NCBI RefSeq assembly: GCF_009936275.1
Contig: NZ_AP019797.1
Span: 1,107,501-1,171,500 of the forward strand
DNA: 64,000 nt
Source: Rhodothermus marinus
Lineage (GTDB): Bacteria; Bacteroidota; Rhodothermia; Rhodothermales; Rhodothermaceae
Direction: 5' to 3'
The notes beneath the pieces were generated by a model. It was not told the origin of the DNA. It saw only the letters and a list, made by a program, of their open reading frames with translations, and searched no databases. Shown one piece after another: positions 1 to 8,714 of this stretch. The translations under genes and the position numbers were made by a program. How positions within the stretch are numbered: the first letter of the stretch is position 1; the number at the start of each line of letters is the position of its first letter.

Positions 1-957
1 GGCGGCGCCGAGCCCCTGGCCCTCCAGCGAGACCGCCGCCTGAAAGTGCTCAAGTTTGGCGGTACGTCGGTCGGCTCGGCCGAACTGGTGGCCCGCGTGG
101 CCGATCTGATCGTCGAGGCGACCACGACCCATCGCGTCGTGGTCGTGGTGTCGGCCGCGGCCGGGGTTACGAACGAACTGGTGGCCGCCTGGGACGCGCT
201 GCAGCAGGGCACGCTGGACATGCCGGCCCTGCTGGCGCGGCTGCGTCAGCGTCATCGGGCGCTGGCCCAGGTGCTGTCCGAACATGTCGCGCTGCGGCGT
301 AGCTATCTGGCCACGCTCGAAGAGACGCTGGTGCGGCTGGCCCGTCTGCTGGAAGTCGCCCGGCACGATCGGGATTCCGCCTGGCGCGACGAGGTGCTGG
401 CCGTCGGCGAACGCCTGATGGCCCCGCTGCTGGCGGCCGTACTGCGAGCGCGGGGCGTAGCCGCCTTTGCGCAGGATGCTATCGCGCTGATCTGCACCGA
501 CGCGCAGTATGGCGAGGCCAACGTGGACCTGGAGGCCACGCGCGAGCGGGTGCAACGCTGGTTTGCCCGGATCGGCCGCCAGACGGTGCCCGTCGTAACC
601 GGCTTCATCGGCGCTACGCCGGACGGCCGCACCACCACGCTGGGGCGTGGGGGCAGCGACTACTCGGCCGCGTTGCTGGCCGCCCTGCTCGGTGCCGAGG
701 TGCTGGAGCGCTGGACCGACGTGGACGGCCTCTACACCGAGGATCCGCGCAAAAGCCCGGACGCCCGGCGCTACCAGACGCTGGTGCTCGAAGAGGCCTG
801 GGCCTGGAATCATGCGGGCAAGCTGGGCATGCACCGCAAAGCACTCGATCCGCTGGTGGCCGCCGGCATTCCGGTGCACATTCGCTCCACAATGGCACCC
901 GAGCGGCCGGGTACCTGGCTGCTTCCGGCCGATGCTCCCCAGTCGCTGACAGGTTGA
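1..957 (+). CDS. Aspartate kinase catalytic domain, no ACT domain; open at left edge
   Basis: Phosphorylates aspartate in the first step of the Lys/Thr/Met pathway. The glycine-rich KFGGTSVG motif, the GRGGSDYSA segment and the WTDVDGLYTEDPR motif place it in the aspartokinase family. The protein stops about 300 residues after KFGGTSVG, just past the kinase core, so the C-terminal ACT regulatory domains of ordinary aspartokinases are missing. The frame is open to base 1. A GTG at 46 could start it, but most aspartokinases have one or two more residues before KFGG, and codons 1-15 read through without a stop. It may therefore be the C-terminal part of a longer, perhaps fused, protein. asd follows 38 bases downstream on the same strand. 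The identity is firm; the start is not. Confidence 0.85.
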   Translation, partial: GGAEPLALQRDRRLKVLKFGGTSVGSAELVARVADLIVEATTTHRVVVVVSAAAGVTNELVAAWDALQQGTLDMPALLARLRQRHRALAQVLSEHVALRRSYLATLEETLVRLARLLEVARHDRDSAWRDEVLAVGERLMAPLLAAVLRARGVAAFAQDAIALICTDAQYGEANVDLEATRERVQRWFARIGRQTVPVVTGFIGATPDGRTTTLGRGGSDYSAALLAALLGAEVLERWTDVDGLYTEDPRKSPDARRYQTLVLEEAWAWNHAGKLGMHRKALDPLVAAGIPVHIRSTMAPERPGTWLLPADAPQSLTG

Positions 958-995
958 AAATAACTTTTCGGAAAACAAAACCCTGAGCAAAAAAG

Positions 996-2078
996 ATGGC
1001 ACAGCCCCGTTTTCGTGTAGGTATTCTCGGCGCGACCGGCGCCGTCGGTCAGAAGTTCGTGGAATTGCTGGCCGATCATCCCTGGTTCGAAATCAGCGTC
1101 CTGGCGGCTTCGGACCGCTCGGCCGGCAAGCCCTATCGAGAGGCCGCCAACTGGATCGGCAGCCGCCCCATTCCGCCCCAGGTGGCCGATCAGGAGGTCG
1201 TGCCGATCTCGACCGAGCTGGATTGCGACTTTGTGTTTTCCGGACTCAGCGCCGACGTGGCCGGCGAGATCGAAGGCCAGCTGGCCGAAGCCGGCTATCC
1301 GGTCATTTCGAACGCCCGCAACTACCGGATGCGCGAGGACGTGCCGCTGTTGATTCCGGAGATCAATCCCGAGCACACGGCGCTGATCGAGCGCCAGCCC
1401 TGGCGCGAAAAAGGTGGTTTCATCGTCACGAATCCGAACTGCTCGACGGTGGGGCTCGTGTGCGCGCTCTACCCGCTGGTCAAAACGTTCGGCGTCGAGC
1501 AGGTGCACGTGACGACGCTACAGGCGCTTTCGGGGGCGGGCTATCCGGGCGTGCCGTCGCTGGACGCTACGGCCAATGTGATCCCCTTCATCGGCGGCGA
1601 GGAGGAGAAAATGGCCACCGAGCCCCGCAAGATTCTGGGGCAACTGGTGGACGGCCGCATCGAACCCGCCACGATCCGCATCAGCGCCCAGTGCAACCGG
1701 GTGCCGGTGCTCGAAGGCCATCTGGAATGCATTTCGGTGAAGCTGGCCCGACCGGCGTCGGTCGAGGAAGTGCGGGAGGTGCTCCGCACATTCCGGAGCC
1801 CGATTGCCGACCTGGGCCTGCCGACGGCACCGGATCAGCTTCTGCATGTGTTCGACGAACCGCACTTTCCGCAGCCGCGCCGCCACGCCGAACTGGGGCG
1901 GGGCATGACCGTCTCGGTCGGGCGCATCCGGCCCTGTGAGGTCTTCGACGTAAAGTTCGTGGCGCTGGTGCACAACACGATCCGCGGGGCGGCCGGTGGG
2001 GCCGTGCTGAACGCCGAACTGCTGGTGCGTCAGGGCTACCTGAAACCGCGTCGCAGCCCGGTCGTTGCCGAGGCCTGA
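996..2078 (+). CDS. asd: Aspartate-semialdehyde dehydrogenase
   Basis: Reduces aspartyl phosphate to aspartate semialdehyde, the step after aspartokinase. The protein has 360 residues. The N-terminus carries the GATGAVGQKFV nucleotide-binding loop, and the active-site cysteine is C149 in NPNCSTVGL. Length and motif spelling fit the archaeal/fungal-type subfamily rather than the E. coli type. It follows the aspartokinase frame closely and probably shares its transcript. The ATG at 996 puts the Rossmann loop at residues 10-20, as expected. Confidence 0.93.
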   Translation: MAQPRFRVGILGATGAVGQKFVELLADHPWFEISVLAASDRSAGKPYREAANWIGSRPIPPQVADQEVVPISTELDCDFVFSGLSADVAGEIEGQLAEAGYPVISNARNYRMREDVPLLIPEINPEHTALIERQPWREKGGFIVTNPNCSTVGLVCALYPLVKTFGVEQVHVTTLQALSGAGYPGVPSLDATANVIPFIGGEEEKMATEPRKILGQLVDGRIEPATIRISAQCNRVPVLEGHLECISVKLARPASVEEVREVLRTFRSPIADLGLPTAPDQLLHVFDEPHFPQPRRHAELGRGMTVSVGRIRPCEVFDVKFVALVHNTIRGAAGGAVLNAELLVRQGYLKPRRSPVVAEA

Positions 2079-2094
2079 GAGCCCGGACGACGAC

Positions 2095-2598
2095 ATGCCC
2101 CAGGTTTCAATACGGCCGGCCCGCTGGGAGGACGCCGAAGCACTGGAGGCGCTCTGGTGGCGCCTGCTTGAAGAACAGGCGGCGCTGGACCCGACCTTCG
2201 CGCCCGCCGAGGATGCCCGCCGCCGCTGGCGCAACGACTTCATGCTGTGGGTACGCGACCGGATGTACCGATTGCTGGTGGCGGAGCGATCCGGCGAGCT
2301 GGTGGGCTTCGTCTCGGCGCACCAGTGGAGCCCGCCCCCGATCTACCGGCAGGAGCTGGAGGTTTACATCGACGAGCTGTACGTGTTGCCGGACTATCGG
2401 CGGCAGGGGATCGGGGCGCAGCTGGTGGCGGCCGTCCGTGCCTGGGCGCAGGAGGTGGGCGCCGTGCGACTCCGACTGGGCGTGCTGGCCGCCAATCGCG
2501 AGGGACTGGCCTTCTGGGAACGCCAGCAGGCCCGGCCGTTTTCGCTGACGCTGATCATTCCTTTGACGGAATTTCAAAAGCCGGAATCGGAAACCTGA
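2095..2598 (+). CDS. GNAT family N-acetyltransferase
   Basis: A 167-residue single-domain GNAT protein that would transfer an acetyl group from acetyl-CoA to an unknown amine. The acetyl-CoA loop is visible as LPDYRRQGIG followed by AQLVAAVRAWA, preceded by the beta4 strand VYIDELYVL. The ATG at 2095 is preferred; a TTG at 2065 in the same frame would overlap asd. It sits 16 bases after asd and is probably co-transcribed with it, but that does not reveal the substrate. The C-terminus (residues 150-167) lacks a recognisable extra domain. Confidence 0.8.
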   Translation: MPQVSIRPARWEDAEALEALWWRLLEEQAALDPTFAPAEDARRRWRNDFMLWVRDRMYRLLVAERSGELVGFVSAHQWSPPPIYRQELEVYIDELYVLPDYRRQGIGAQLVAAVRAWAQEVGAVRLRLGVLAANREGLAFWERQQARPFSLTLIIPLTEFQKPESET

Positions 2599-2634
2599 GC
2601 ACCCCCTTTGGCGATAAAAGGCATCGCCAGCGGG

Positions 2635-2663
2635 TTGACAGGCGACGTTGAAAGTCGTATCAT
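2635..2663 (+). promoter_or_regulatory. Sigma70-type promoter for tRNA-Gly
   Basis: A perfect -35 box TTGACA (2635-2640), a 17-base spacer and a -10 box TATCAT (2658-2663). Transcription would start near 2670, about 12 bases before the tRNA. It is one of the clearest promoters in the window and shows that the organism reads TTGACA/TATNNT promoters. Confidence 0.8.
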
Positions 2664-2681
2664 GAGACCCGCTGGCAACGA

Positions 2682-2757
2682 GCGGAAGTAGCTCAGCTGG
2701 TAGAGCGTCTGCTTGCCATGCAGAAGGTCGCGGGTTCGAGTCCCGTCTTCCGCTCCA
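2682..2757 (+). tRNA. tRNA-Gly (GCC)
   Basis: A complete cloverleaf. The 7-bp acceptor stem GCGGAAG pairs with CTTCCGC. The D arm is GCTC...GAGC. The anticodon stem TCTGC/GCAGA holds the loop TTGCCAT with anticodon GCC, and the T arm contains TTCGAGT. The 3' CCA is encoded (2755-2757). A strong promoter lies just upstream and a terminator directly downstream, so it is a single-gene unit. Confidence 0.97.
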
Positions 2758-2791
2758 CCCGCCTGCTCTCGTGAGCAGGCGGGTTTTTTTA
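2758..2791 (+). terminator. Rho-independent terminator of tRNA-Gly
   Basis: A 10-bp stem CCCGCCTGCT / AGCAGGCGGG with a six-base loop, followed directly by seven T. The T-run overlaps the stop codon of the convergent DUF192 gene. Confidence 0.9.
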
Positions 2792-3292
2792 TGGACGGGC
2801 GGCCGCGAGGGGGCGCGCGTGGCGGCGCCAGCGGATCCGATCGCCCTCAAGAATGCCGTAGGTATCGGTGAAGCCGGCAGGCACTTCCACCACGAAACGC
2901 GCCGGGTACTGCGAGGAGATTGTCTCGGTCGAATAGGGGCGTGTGTATTTGGCGATCGAGACGATCTGCGAGTCGCCGTTCACGAAGATGATGTCGAGCG
3001 ACAGCGGCGTGTTGGCCATCCAGAAGCCCTGCATTTCTTCGCGTTCGAAAATGAACAGCATGCCGCTGCGTTCGGGCAGGTGCGTGCGTTCCATCAGGCC
3101 GCGCTGACGGGCCGAGTCGGTGTCGGCAATCTCGATGGCGATGGTCACAAGCGTGTCGCCGTCGCGCACGAAGGCCAGGTGGCCGTCTTCGCGAAAAGGA
3201 ATGCTGCGTTCGAGGGAGGAAGCCGGGCGGCGGGTCGATTCGGTGCAGCCGATGAGTAGCAGGCAAAGTGCAACGAGTGCCAGACGATGCAT
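2789..3292 (-). CDS. DUF192 family lipoprotein
   Basis: A 167-residue exported protein. Residues 1-16 form a lipoprotein signal peptide ending in LLIGC, with C16 as the lipidated cysteine. The rest is a DUF192 domain: RQRGLMERTHLPERSGMLFIF, then MANTPLSLDIIFV, then a C-terminal VEVPAGF...GILEGD segment, the usual order of the family. The biochemical role of DUF192 is not established. It is a single gene, tail-to-tail with tRNA-Gly. Confidence 0.85.
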   Translation of the reverse strand: MHRLALVALCLLLIGCTESTRRPASSLERSIPFREDGHLAFVRDGDTLVTIAIEIADTDSARQRGLMERTHLPERSGMLFIFEREEMQGFWMANTPLSLDIIFVNGDSQIVSIAKYTRPYSTETISSQYPARFVVEVPAGFTDTYGILEGDRIRWRRHARPLAAARP

Positions 3293-3363
3293 AGCGCTGA
3301 TCCGTTCAGTCTGTCTGTGGGGCTGGAGATGCCCGAAAAATAGGAGAGCAGTCGCTGATCTTC

Positions 3364-3399
3364 CACAAAAAAGCTCCCCCGAAAGGTCGGGGGAGCTTT
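3364..3399 (-). terminator. Rho-independent terminator of the Ig-repeat lipoprotein gene
   Basis: An 11-bp stem (3370-3380 with 3389-3399) and an eight-base loop. Read on the minus strand it is followed by a run of T. It lies 22 bases after the stop codon at 3422. Confidence 0.85.
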
Positions 3400-3421
3400 C
3401 GAAAACATGGTGAAGGTCCGG

Positions 3422-4918
3422 TCAGTTCAGCGGAATGAACACTTTCAGACGATTTCCTTCGATCTGGATCTCGCCTGCTTCGGAGAGCACCTTGGCGGAG
3501 CCGGCTTCCGGACCGAACGTCCAGGTTAGCTTGCCATTGGGACCATCCACCTTGATGACGACCGCTTCGACGGTGGGGGTACCGCCTTCGTCGAGCGTTT
3601 GATCTTCGACGACGCGGAAGAAGAATTCGGTAATGCCCGGGCCGCGGAGGACGTCGTCGTAGGTCGTCTCGGCACCCAGTACCTGGAAGCCGGTGTCCCC
3701 GAGTTCCACATCGGTATGGCCGACGGCTTTGACTTTCGTGCCCTGCGCCTCTACGGAAATCCGGGTGCCCGGTGCCAGTGGATTGCCCAGGTGGTCGGTG
3801 ATCTTGAGCAGATAGGACTGGTTCAGTCGGGCGACCGGAATCCCCGGCAGACAGTTGTTCTGGTCATCCAGCATGCACGGATCGATGTTCGGCGGCCCGG
3901 AAAAGACGATCGGGATGCTTCGGGTGACCGGTTGCTGGTTGCGGTCGGCCGTGGTCGCCGTGATGATGGCGATGCCGTCAGGCGGCAGCGGATTGGCCGA
4001 GTAGAGCGTAACGCTTCCCTGGCCGTTGGCACCGGTCAGCACCGAACCGGTGATGACGCCGTGCGTGGTCGTGAAATAGACGGCCGTGCCGGGCCTGACC
4101 GGATTGCCATACTGGTCGCCAACGATCACGCTGATCGTGTTTTCCAGGCCGTAGGCGACCCAGCCGGGGAAGTTGTACTGGGCCGGGGCCAGCGTGAAGA
4201 AGTTCTGATCCGGCAGACCGCCGTGGATGGCCAGGCTGACCGGCTGCGAGCGGATGGTGCGGCCATTTACGTTGGCTTCGGCCACCACCTGCACGACGCC
4301 GGCTTTCGTGCCGCTGGCCACATGCACGCGCACGCGGCCGCTGTTGTCGGTCTGGGCTTCCTCGGGGAAGAGATACTCGCCGCCGCCCGGCTGCACCCCG
4401 AAGCGGAAGCGCACGCGCACGGCATGATCGAGCACGACGGGACGCCCCATCGAGTCGGAGACCTGAAAGACCAGTTCGGCCGTTTCTTTCGAGCCGCTTT
4501 CGCGCACGCCAATGGCCTGGTCCGACTGCGACAGCAGCAGAATGTTGGCCGCCTCGCCCGAAACAGGCTCCTCGGTGGCCGTGCGCGTCAGTCGAAGCAC
4601 AGGCACCTCGATCGTACGATCCGGCACGGCCAGTACCGGCAGTGAGGCGCTGCTGTAGCCGGTCTTGGTAGCGCTGACCGTCAGTTCCATCGTACTGTCG
4701 ATGGTCACCTCGAAGCGATAGCGCCCTACCGAATCGGTCTCGGTGATGAGTCCCTGCGGCTGCAGTTGCACCAGTGCACCGACGATCGGGTCGTTCGTTT
4801 CGGCGTCGAGCACCTGGCCGGTCAGCGTCACGATGCCGGCCGTCTCTTCCGTGGTCGCCTGATCACAGCCGGCCCAGAATAGCACGCCGGCCACCAGCAG
4901 GAAAAAAATGCGTCGCAT
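3422..4918 (-). CDS. Lipoprotein with carboxypeptidase-regulatory-like and bacterial Ig-like (Big_1-type) domains
   Basis: The chosen start at 4918 gives a lipoprotein signal peptide MRRIFFLLVAGVLFWAGC with lipidated C18; a longer reading from 5029 would bury it. Residues about 25-105 resemble a CarboxypepD_reg-like beta-sandwich (GQVLDAETNDPIVGA, GRYRFEV). After that come at least two invasin-type Ig segments, with the signatures DNSGRVRVHVASGTKAGVVQV and GNPVRPGTAVYFTTTHGVI. Such proteins sit on the outer membrane surface as structural or adhesive modules. No enzymatic motif is seen. It is followed by its own terminator. Confidence 0.75.
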   Translation of the reverse strand: MRRIFFLLVAGVLFWAGCDQATTEETAGIVTLTGQVLDAETNDPIVGALVQLQPQGLITETDSVGRYRFEVTIDSTMELTVSATKTGYSSASLPVLAVPDRTIEVPVLRLTRTATEEPVSGEAANILLLSQSDQAIGVRESGSKETAELVFQVSDSMGRPVVLDHAVRVRFRFGVQPGGGEYLFPEEAQTDNSGRVRVHVASGTKAGVVQVVAEANVNGRTIRSQPVSLAIHGGLPDQNFFTLAPAQYNFPGWVAYGLENTISVIVGDQYGNPVRPGTAVYFTTTHGVITGSVLTGANGQGSVTLYSANPLPPDGIAIITATTADRNQQPVTRSIPIVFSGPPNIDPCMLDDQNNCLPGIPVARLNQSYLLKITDHLGNPLAPGTRISVEAQGTKVKAVGHTDVELGDTGFQVLGAETTYDDVLRGPGITEFFFRVVEDQTLDEGGTPTVEAVVIKVDGPNGKLTWTFGPEAGSAKVLSEAGEIQIEGNRLKVFIPLN

Positions 4919-5041
4919 GGGTAGCTCCGTAATCCCGTTCCGTTTCCCGTTTGGCAGAGACAGGTCCGTGCCTGCAGCTTCTTCGCGGGTATCGGCGAAG
5001 AGCTTCGGCGCTTTAGCTACCGGCCGCAAAGTCGGTGCCGT

Positions 5042-6193
5042 TCAGAGCAGACGGGCGACGATGGCGTCGCAGACGTGTCGGCCTTTGCGGCTCAGGCGGA
5101 GCTTTCCGTTGCGGATGGGTTCGATCAGCCCCTCGGCTTCCAGTTCGGCCAGCTCGTCCAGCCGTTCGCAGAGCAGGTCCACCCCGTAGCGTTCGGCGTA
5201 GTGATCCAGGTCCAGCCCCTCGGCCGTGCGAAGCCGCAGGTACAGATATTCTTCGGCGAGCTGGTCGTAGGAGAGTCCTTCGCGAAACTCCAGCGGCAGG
5301 TGGTGCTGGGCCAGCAGCGCTTCGTAGCGGCGGATGTTGCGCACGTTGGCCCACCGGTAGGCGCCCGGCTCGGGTAGCTGGCCCCACCAGAACGAGTGCG
5401 CCGAGGGTCCGAAGCCCAGGTAGTTGCCGTGCCGCCAGTACGTGTGGTTGTGGCGCGACTGATAACCCGGCCGCGCGAAGTTCGAGATCTCGTAGTGCTC
5501 GTAGCCCCGCGCCTCCAGATACTCCATCGCAAAGTCGTAGCAGGCCCGGTAGGTCTCCTCGTCGGCCGGCTGCACCAGACCACGTTCGACCTGTTTGTAG
5601 AGCACGGTACGCGGTTCGATCGTCAGGCTGTAGGTCGAAACGTGTGGAATGTCGCGATCGGCCACCTTCTGCAGGTTGGCCATCCAGTATTCGAGCGGCT
5701 GGTCGGGCAGTCCGAAAATCAGATCGACGTTGAAGTTTTCAAAGCCGGCGCGGCGGGCGTTTTCGATGGCCGCCTCGGCCTGCTCGGCCGTGTGCGCCCG
5801 GTTCATGAAGCGCAGATCGGCCTCGTAGAACGACTGCACCCCGATCGAGAGCCGGTTGATGCCCAGGCTGTGCAGCCCGCTCAGGTAGTCGCGCGAGGCG
5901 TCTTCCGGATTGACCTCGAACGTCACCTCCTGCAGCGCCGACAGGTCGAAATGCCGGTAGAGCTCGTTCAGCACGCGGGCGACTTCTTCGAGCGAAAGGC
6001 GCGAAGGGGTACCGCCGCCGAAGTAGATCGTCTCGATCGGCTCCAGGCGGCCGTAGAGCTGGCCGTAGTACTCGATCTCGGTGCAGAGCGCCTGCACGAA
6101 GGTGGGGTGCAGCCGCTGGCCCGTGACGAAGTAAAAATCACAGTAAATGCAGCGCTGCTTGCAAAAAGGAATGTGAAGGTAGATGCCGGCCAT
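5042..6193 (-). CDS. hemW: Radical SAM family heme chaperone HemW
   Basis: A 383-residue radical SAM protein. The [4Fe-4S] cysteines are in PFCKQRCIYCDFYF near the N-terminus (CxxxCxxC), followed by YFGGGTPSRL and the EVNPED segment typical of the HemN/HemW group. It lacks the longer N-terminus of true oxygen-independent coproporphyrinogen oxidase HemN, so a heme-trafficking HemW role is preferred. The C-terminal HemN_C winged-helix-like region is present. It is divergent from nurA, 79 bases apart. Confidence 0.88.
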   Translation of the reverse strand: MAGIYLHIPFCKQRCIYCDFYFVTGQRLHPTFVQALCTEIEYYGQLYGRLEPIETIYFGGGTPSRLSLEEVARVLNELYRHFDLSALQEVTFEVNPEDASRDYLSGLHSLGINRLSIGVQSFYEADLRFMNRAHTAEQAEAAIENARRAGFENFNVDLIFGLPDQPLEYWMANLQKVADRDIPHVSTYSLTIEPRTVLYKQVERGLVQPADEETYRACYDFAMEYLEARGYEHYEISNFARPGYQSRHNHTYWRHGNYLGFGPSAHSFWWGQLPEPGAYRWANVRNIRRYEALLAQHHLPLEFREGLSYDQLAEEYLYLRLRTAEGLDLDHYAERYGVDLLCERLDELAELEAEGLIEPIRNGKLRLSRKGRHVCDAIVARLL

Positions 6194-6272
6194 TGCAAAA
6201 GGCTTGCGTGTGCGCTCGTTTGATCGGAACTTAAACGCCAGAACGATCCCCCTATTCCAGCCGAGGGCATCG

Positions 6273-7433
6273 ATGCTCGATTTTGTTCGTCTCCAGCAGC
6301 AGTTGCGCGGCTTTGCCGCCTACCAGCAGCAGCAGCGCGATCTGCTTCAGGAAAAACTGCAGGCGGCGCTGGACGCCTGGCGGCAGGTCGGCGACGTAGA
6401 AGCGCTGCTGGAGGAAGTGGATCGGGTCCGGCCGAGCTGGCTGGTGGCCCGTCCGCTGGGCGAGCGCCTGCAGGAGCAGGTGCGCGTACCGTCGCGGCCG
6501 GCGCAGGTGACCGTGGTGGCCGCCGACGGCTCCCAGATCTTTCCGGACCGTCACGTGGAGCCTCCGTGTTTTCTGCTGAACGTGGGGCGGGTGGCCTTTC
6601 AACTGGGCACGCACGAGCCGGTTCGGCTCGAGTCGATTCCGCGTTTCTGCTTCCGCCAGGAAGAGGTGCACGAGCTGCTGGACGATCGGCTGGAGTCGGT
6701 CTCCGTCGAGATCGTCTCGGCGTTGCGCGACGAATTCGAGCTGGAGGCGCTGCTGGAGCTGGCGCGGGAGGCACGTCGGGATGAGCGCCCGCTGGTGGCG
6801 TTGCTCGACGGTACGCTCATCCGCTGGATGATCCGCCGCCTGCACCAGCGTGAGCTGGAAGAGCAGTTCATCCGGCATTATGTGGCGCTGCTGGAGCAGT
6901 TTCGTCGGGAGCGGATCCCGGTCGCCTCGTACATCAGCATGCCCGGCGGAGCGGAGGTGGTGAACCTGTTGCGCGTGGCGCGCGGCGAGTGCACGCCCGA
7001 TCCGCCGTCGCTTTCGCTGGACGGACTGGCCGATCGGCTGCTGTTTTCGCGTCTGCTGCGGCCCGGCGAGCGCTCGGGGCTTTTCCTTTCGGGCTCGCAC
7101 ATCCAGCGGGCCTACGCCGAGCCGCATCGGATCGTCTGCACCTATCTGGCCGTGCCCGGTCCGTATGGCCAGGCCGAAATCGCCCGGGTCGAGTTTCCCC
7201 ACTGGGTAGCCGAGGAGAACGGGTGGGTGGACCTGGTCTGCGCCGTGCTCCTGAAAGAATGCGAGAAAGGCAGCGGCTATCCCATGGTGCTGGCCGAGGC
7301 GCACGAGCAGGCGGTGATCCGGGCGCCCGAGCGCGAGGCGTTTTACGAACTCATCGGCCGCCAGCTCTGGCGGAGTGGCCTGCCGGTGGGGCAGTCGCGC
7401 AAGCAGACCAGCAAGCGCCGGCCTGTACTCTGA
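6273..7433 (+). CDS. nurA: NurA-type 5'-3' nuclease domain protein
   Basis: A 386-residue NurA protein, the nuclease partner of the HerA translocase in DNA end resection. The metal-binding aspartate motif VVAADGSQIFPDRH lies near residue 80, and a second strand carries VALLDGTLIRW. The C-terminal YPMVLAEAHEQAVI with a following acidic/arginine helix is typical of NurA. The ATG at 6273 is preferred over one at 6183 because MLDFVRLQQQL begins the coiled N-terminal helix and the upstream codons look non-coding. The next gene encodes only the barrel domain of HerA, not its ATPase. Confidence 0.82.
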   Translation: MLDFVRLQQQLRGFAAYQQQQRDLLQEKLQAALDAWRQVGDVEALLEEVDRVRPSWLVARPLGERLQEQVRVPSRPAQVTVVAADGSQIFPDRHVEPPCFLLNVGRVAFQLGTHEPVRLESIPRFCFRQEEVHELLDDRLESVSVEIVSALRDEFELEALLELAREARRDERPLVALLDGTLIRWMIRRLHQRELEEQFIRHYVALLEQFRRERIPVASYISMPGGAEVVNLLRVARGECTPDPPSLSLDGLADRLLFSRLLRPGERSGLFLSGSHIQRAYAEPHRIVCTYLAVPGPYGQAEIARVEFPHWVAEENGWVDLVCAVLLKECEKGSGYPMVLAEAHEQAVIRAPEREAFYELIGRQLWRSGLPVGQSRKQTSKRRPVL

Positions 7434-7455
7434 AGCAACCTGACCTGAGGTTAAG

Positions 7456-8040
7456 ATGCCCATAGGAGAAGTCATCGAGTCGAGCACGCGTCAGTTCGTG
7501 GCCGAGGTGTACCGGGATCAGCCGCCGCCGGCTTTTGGAAGCTGGGTGCGGGTGGTGCAGCCGGACGGCCGCACGATCTACGGGCTGGTCAGTCACGTCG
7601 AGATGGGTAGCGTGGAGCCCGGCCGTCGGCCGATGGCGCTGGGCCGCTCGCCCGACGAGCTGCGCCGCGAAATGCCTCAGGTGCTGGAGCTGATCCGAAC
7701 GACGTTTCGGGCGCAGGTGCTGGCCTACGAGGATCCTGATGGGCGCATTCATCAGACGCTACCGCCCTATCCGGCCGGCATTCATGCCTTCGTCGAGGCG
7801 TGCCCGCTCGAGATCGTTCGGCGGCTGGGGCGACCTTACGACTTTCTGCGCACGCTCGTGCAGAATCCCGATCCGGCCGTGCCCGTGGACGATCTGCTGG
7901 TGGCCGTGCTCCGGCAGATCCACGACGGCCACAGCGACCCCGAGCGCGAGCAGGCGCTGATCGAAGCCGGCCGCGTGTTGAGCCGTCTGCTGCGCGACGA
8001 CCACGAGCGGCTGCAGGCCATCCTGCGCCGCGTGGTGTGA
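7456..8040 (+). CDS. HAS-barrel (HerA N-terminal-like) domain protein
   Basis: A 194-residue protein 22 bases after nurA. The first 60 residues (GEVIESSTRQFVAEVYRD ... FGSWVRVV ... YGLVSHVE) look like the HAS-barrel that opens HerA ATPases. No Walker A or Walker B motif follows. The remainder is helical, ending in a charged helix (RLLRDDHERLQAILRRVV). It may be a separate adaptor that docks NurA to a HerA encoded elsewhere. The family call rests on sequence pattern and neighbourhood, so it is moderate. Confidence 0.6.
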   Translation: MPIGEVIESSTRQFVAEVYRDQPPPAFGSWVRVVQPDGRTIYGLVSHVEMGSVEPGRRPMALGRSPDELRREMPQVLELIRTTFRAQVLAYEDPDGRIHQTLPPYPAGIHAFVEACPLEIVRRLGRPYDFLRTLVQNPDPAVPVDDLLVAVLRQIHDGHSDPEREQALIEAGRVLSRLLRDDHERLQAILRRVV

Positions 8041-8043
8041 GGC

Positions 8044-8541
8044 TTAGAAGATCACCCCGATGCGGACGGGCAGCACGACGTCCACGTTGCGTTCGCCCAC
8101 GACCAGGGTGGGGTTGAGTTCATAGAAGACCTGCGTTTCGCGCAGAAGCTGCACCCAGCCGAAGCCGAAGTGGACGGTCGGGCCGCTCTCGCCGCTGTAG
8201 CGCTCCGAAAGCGGCGCGTAGGCGCCGAAGCCGCCCAGGATGTAGAAGGCCTGGCGTCCGTGGGGCGGAAACGTCACGATGGCCGAAAGCTGCGGGTCGA
8301 ACACGTAGCTGGCCTCGTCGCGGCCCCGGAAGATGAAGCCCGTGAAGCCCAGATCGACCGCCAGCGACAGATCGGCGCTGACCGGCGCGGCGGCCCGGGT
8401 CCGCACGCCCAGTCCCAGCCCCTCGGCCGTCGTAAGCAGGGCGTTGAAGCCCAGTCCGACGCGCGCCTGCCGCTGTGCGGAGGCCGTTCCGGCCAGCGCC
8501 AGCAGCATCAGGACGAAAAGAAGGCTTCGGCAGTGCTTCAT
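8044..8541 (-). CDS. Predicted outer-membrane beta-barrel-like exported protein
   Basis: A 165-residue protein with a clear Sec signal peptide (MKHCRSLLFVLMLLALAGTASA). The mature part alternates hydrophobic and polar residues with glycine-rich turns (ARVGLGFNALLTTAEGLGLGVRTRA) and resembles a small beta-barrel. It ends three bases from the convergent HAS-barrel gene. No specific function is recognised. Confidence 0.55.
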   Translation of the reverse strand: MKHCRSLLFVLMLLALAGTASAQRQARVGLGFNALLTTAEGLGLGVRTRAAAPVSADLSLAVDLGFTGFIFRGRDEASYVFDPQLSAIVTFPPHGRQAFYILGGFGAYAPLSERYSGESGPTVHFGFGWVQLLRETQVFYELNPTLVVGERNVDVVLPVRIGVIF

Positions 8542-8714
8542 GGTTGGTGCCTGCGTTGATGGACGAGGTTGCTTGAACGGCCGGCATGCCGGAATTTAGA
8601 AATTCCGCCGCACATAAAAAGCCCCGGCCTGTAAGGTCTTGTTGAAACCGACGTAACCGATCCTCCGGAAGTTGCGTATCTTTCAGACGATTTGAATCAA
8701 GCAGGGAGCAGGTT

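Noticed and set aside
3599..4645. Long open frame antisense to the Ig-repeat lipoprotein
   Set aside because: High-GC shadow: composition is Arg/Gly/Ala-rich without motifs, while the minus strand encodes a clear lipoprotein. Similar shadows over ppdK, argG, porU, dnaG and the TonB receptor were dropped for the same reason.
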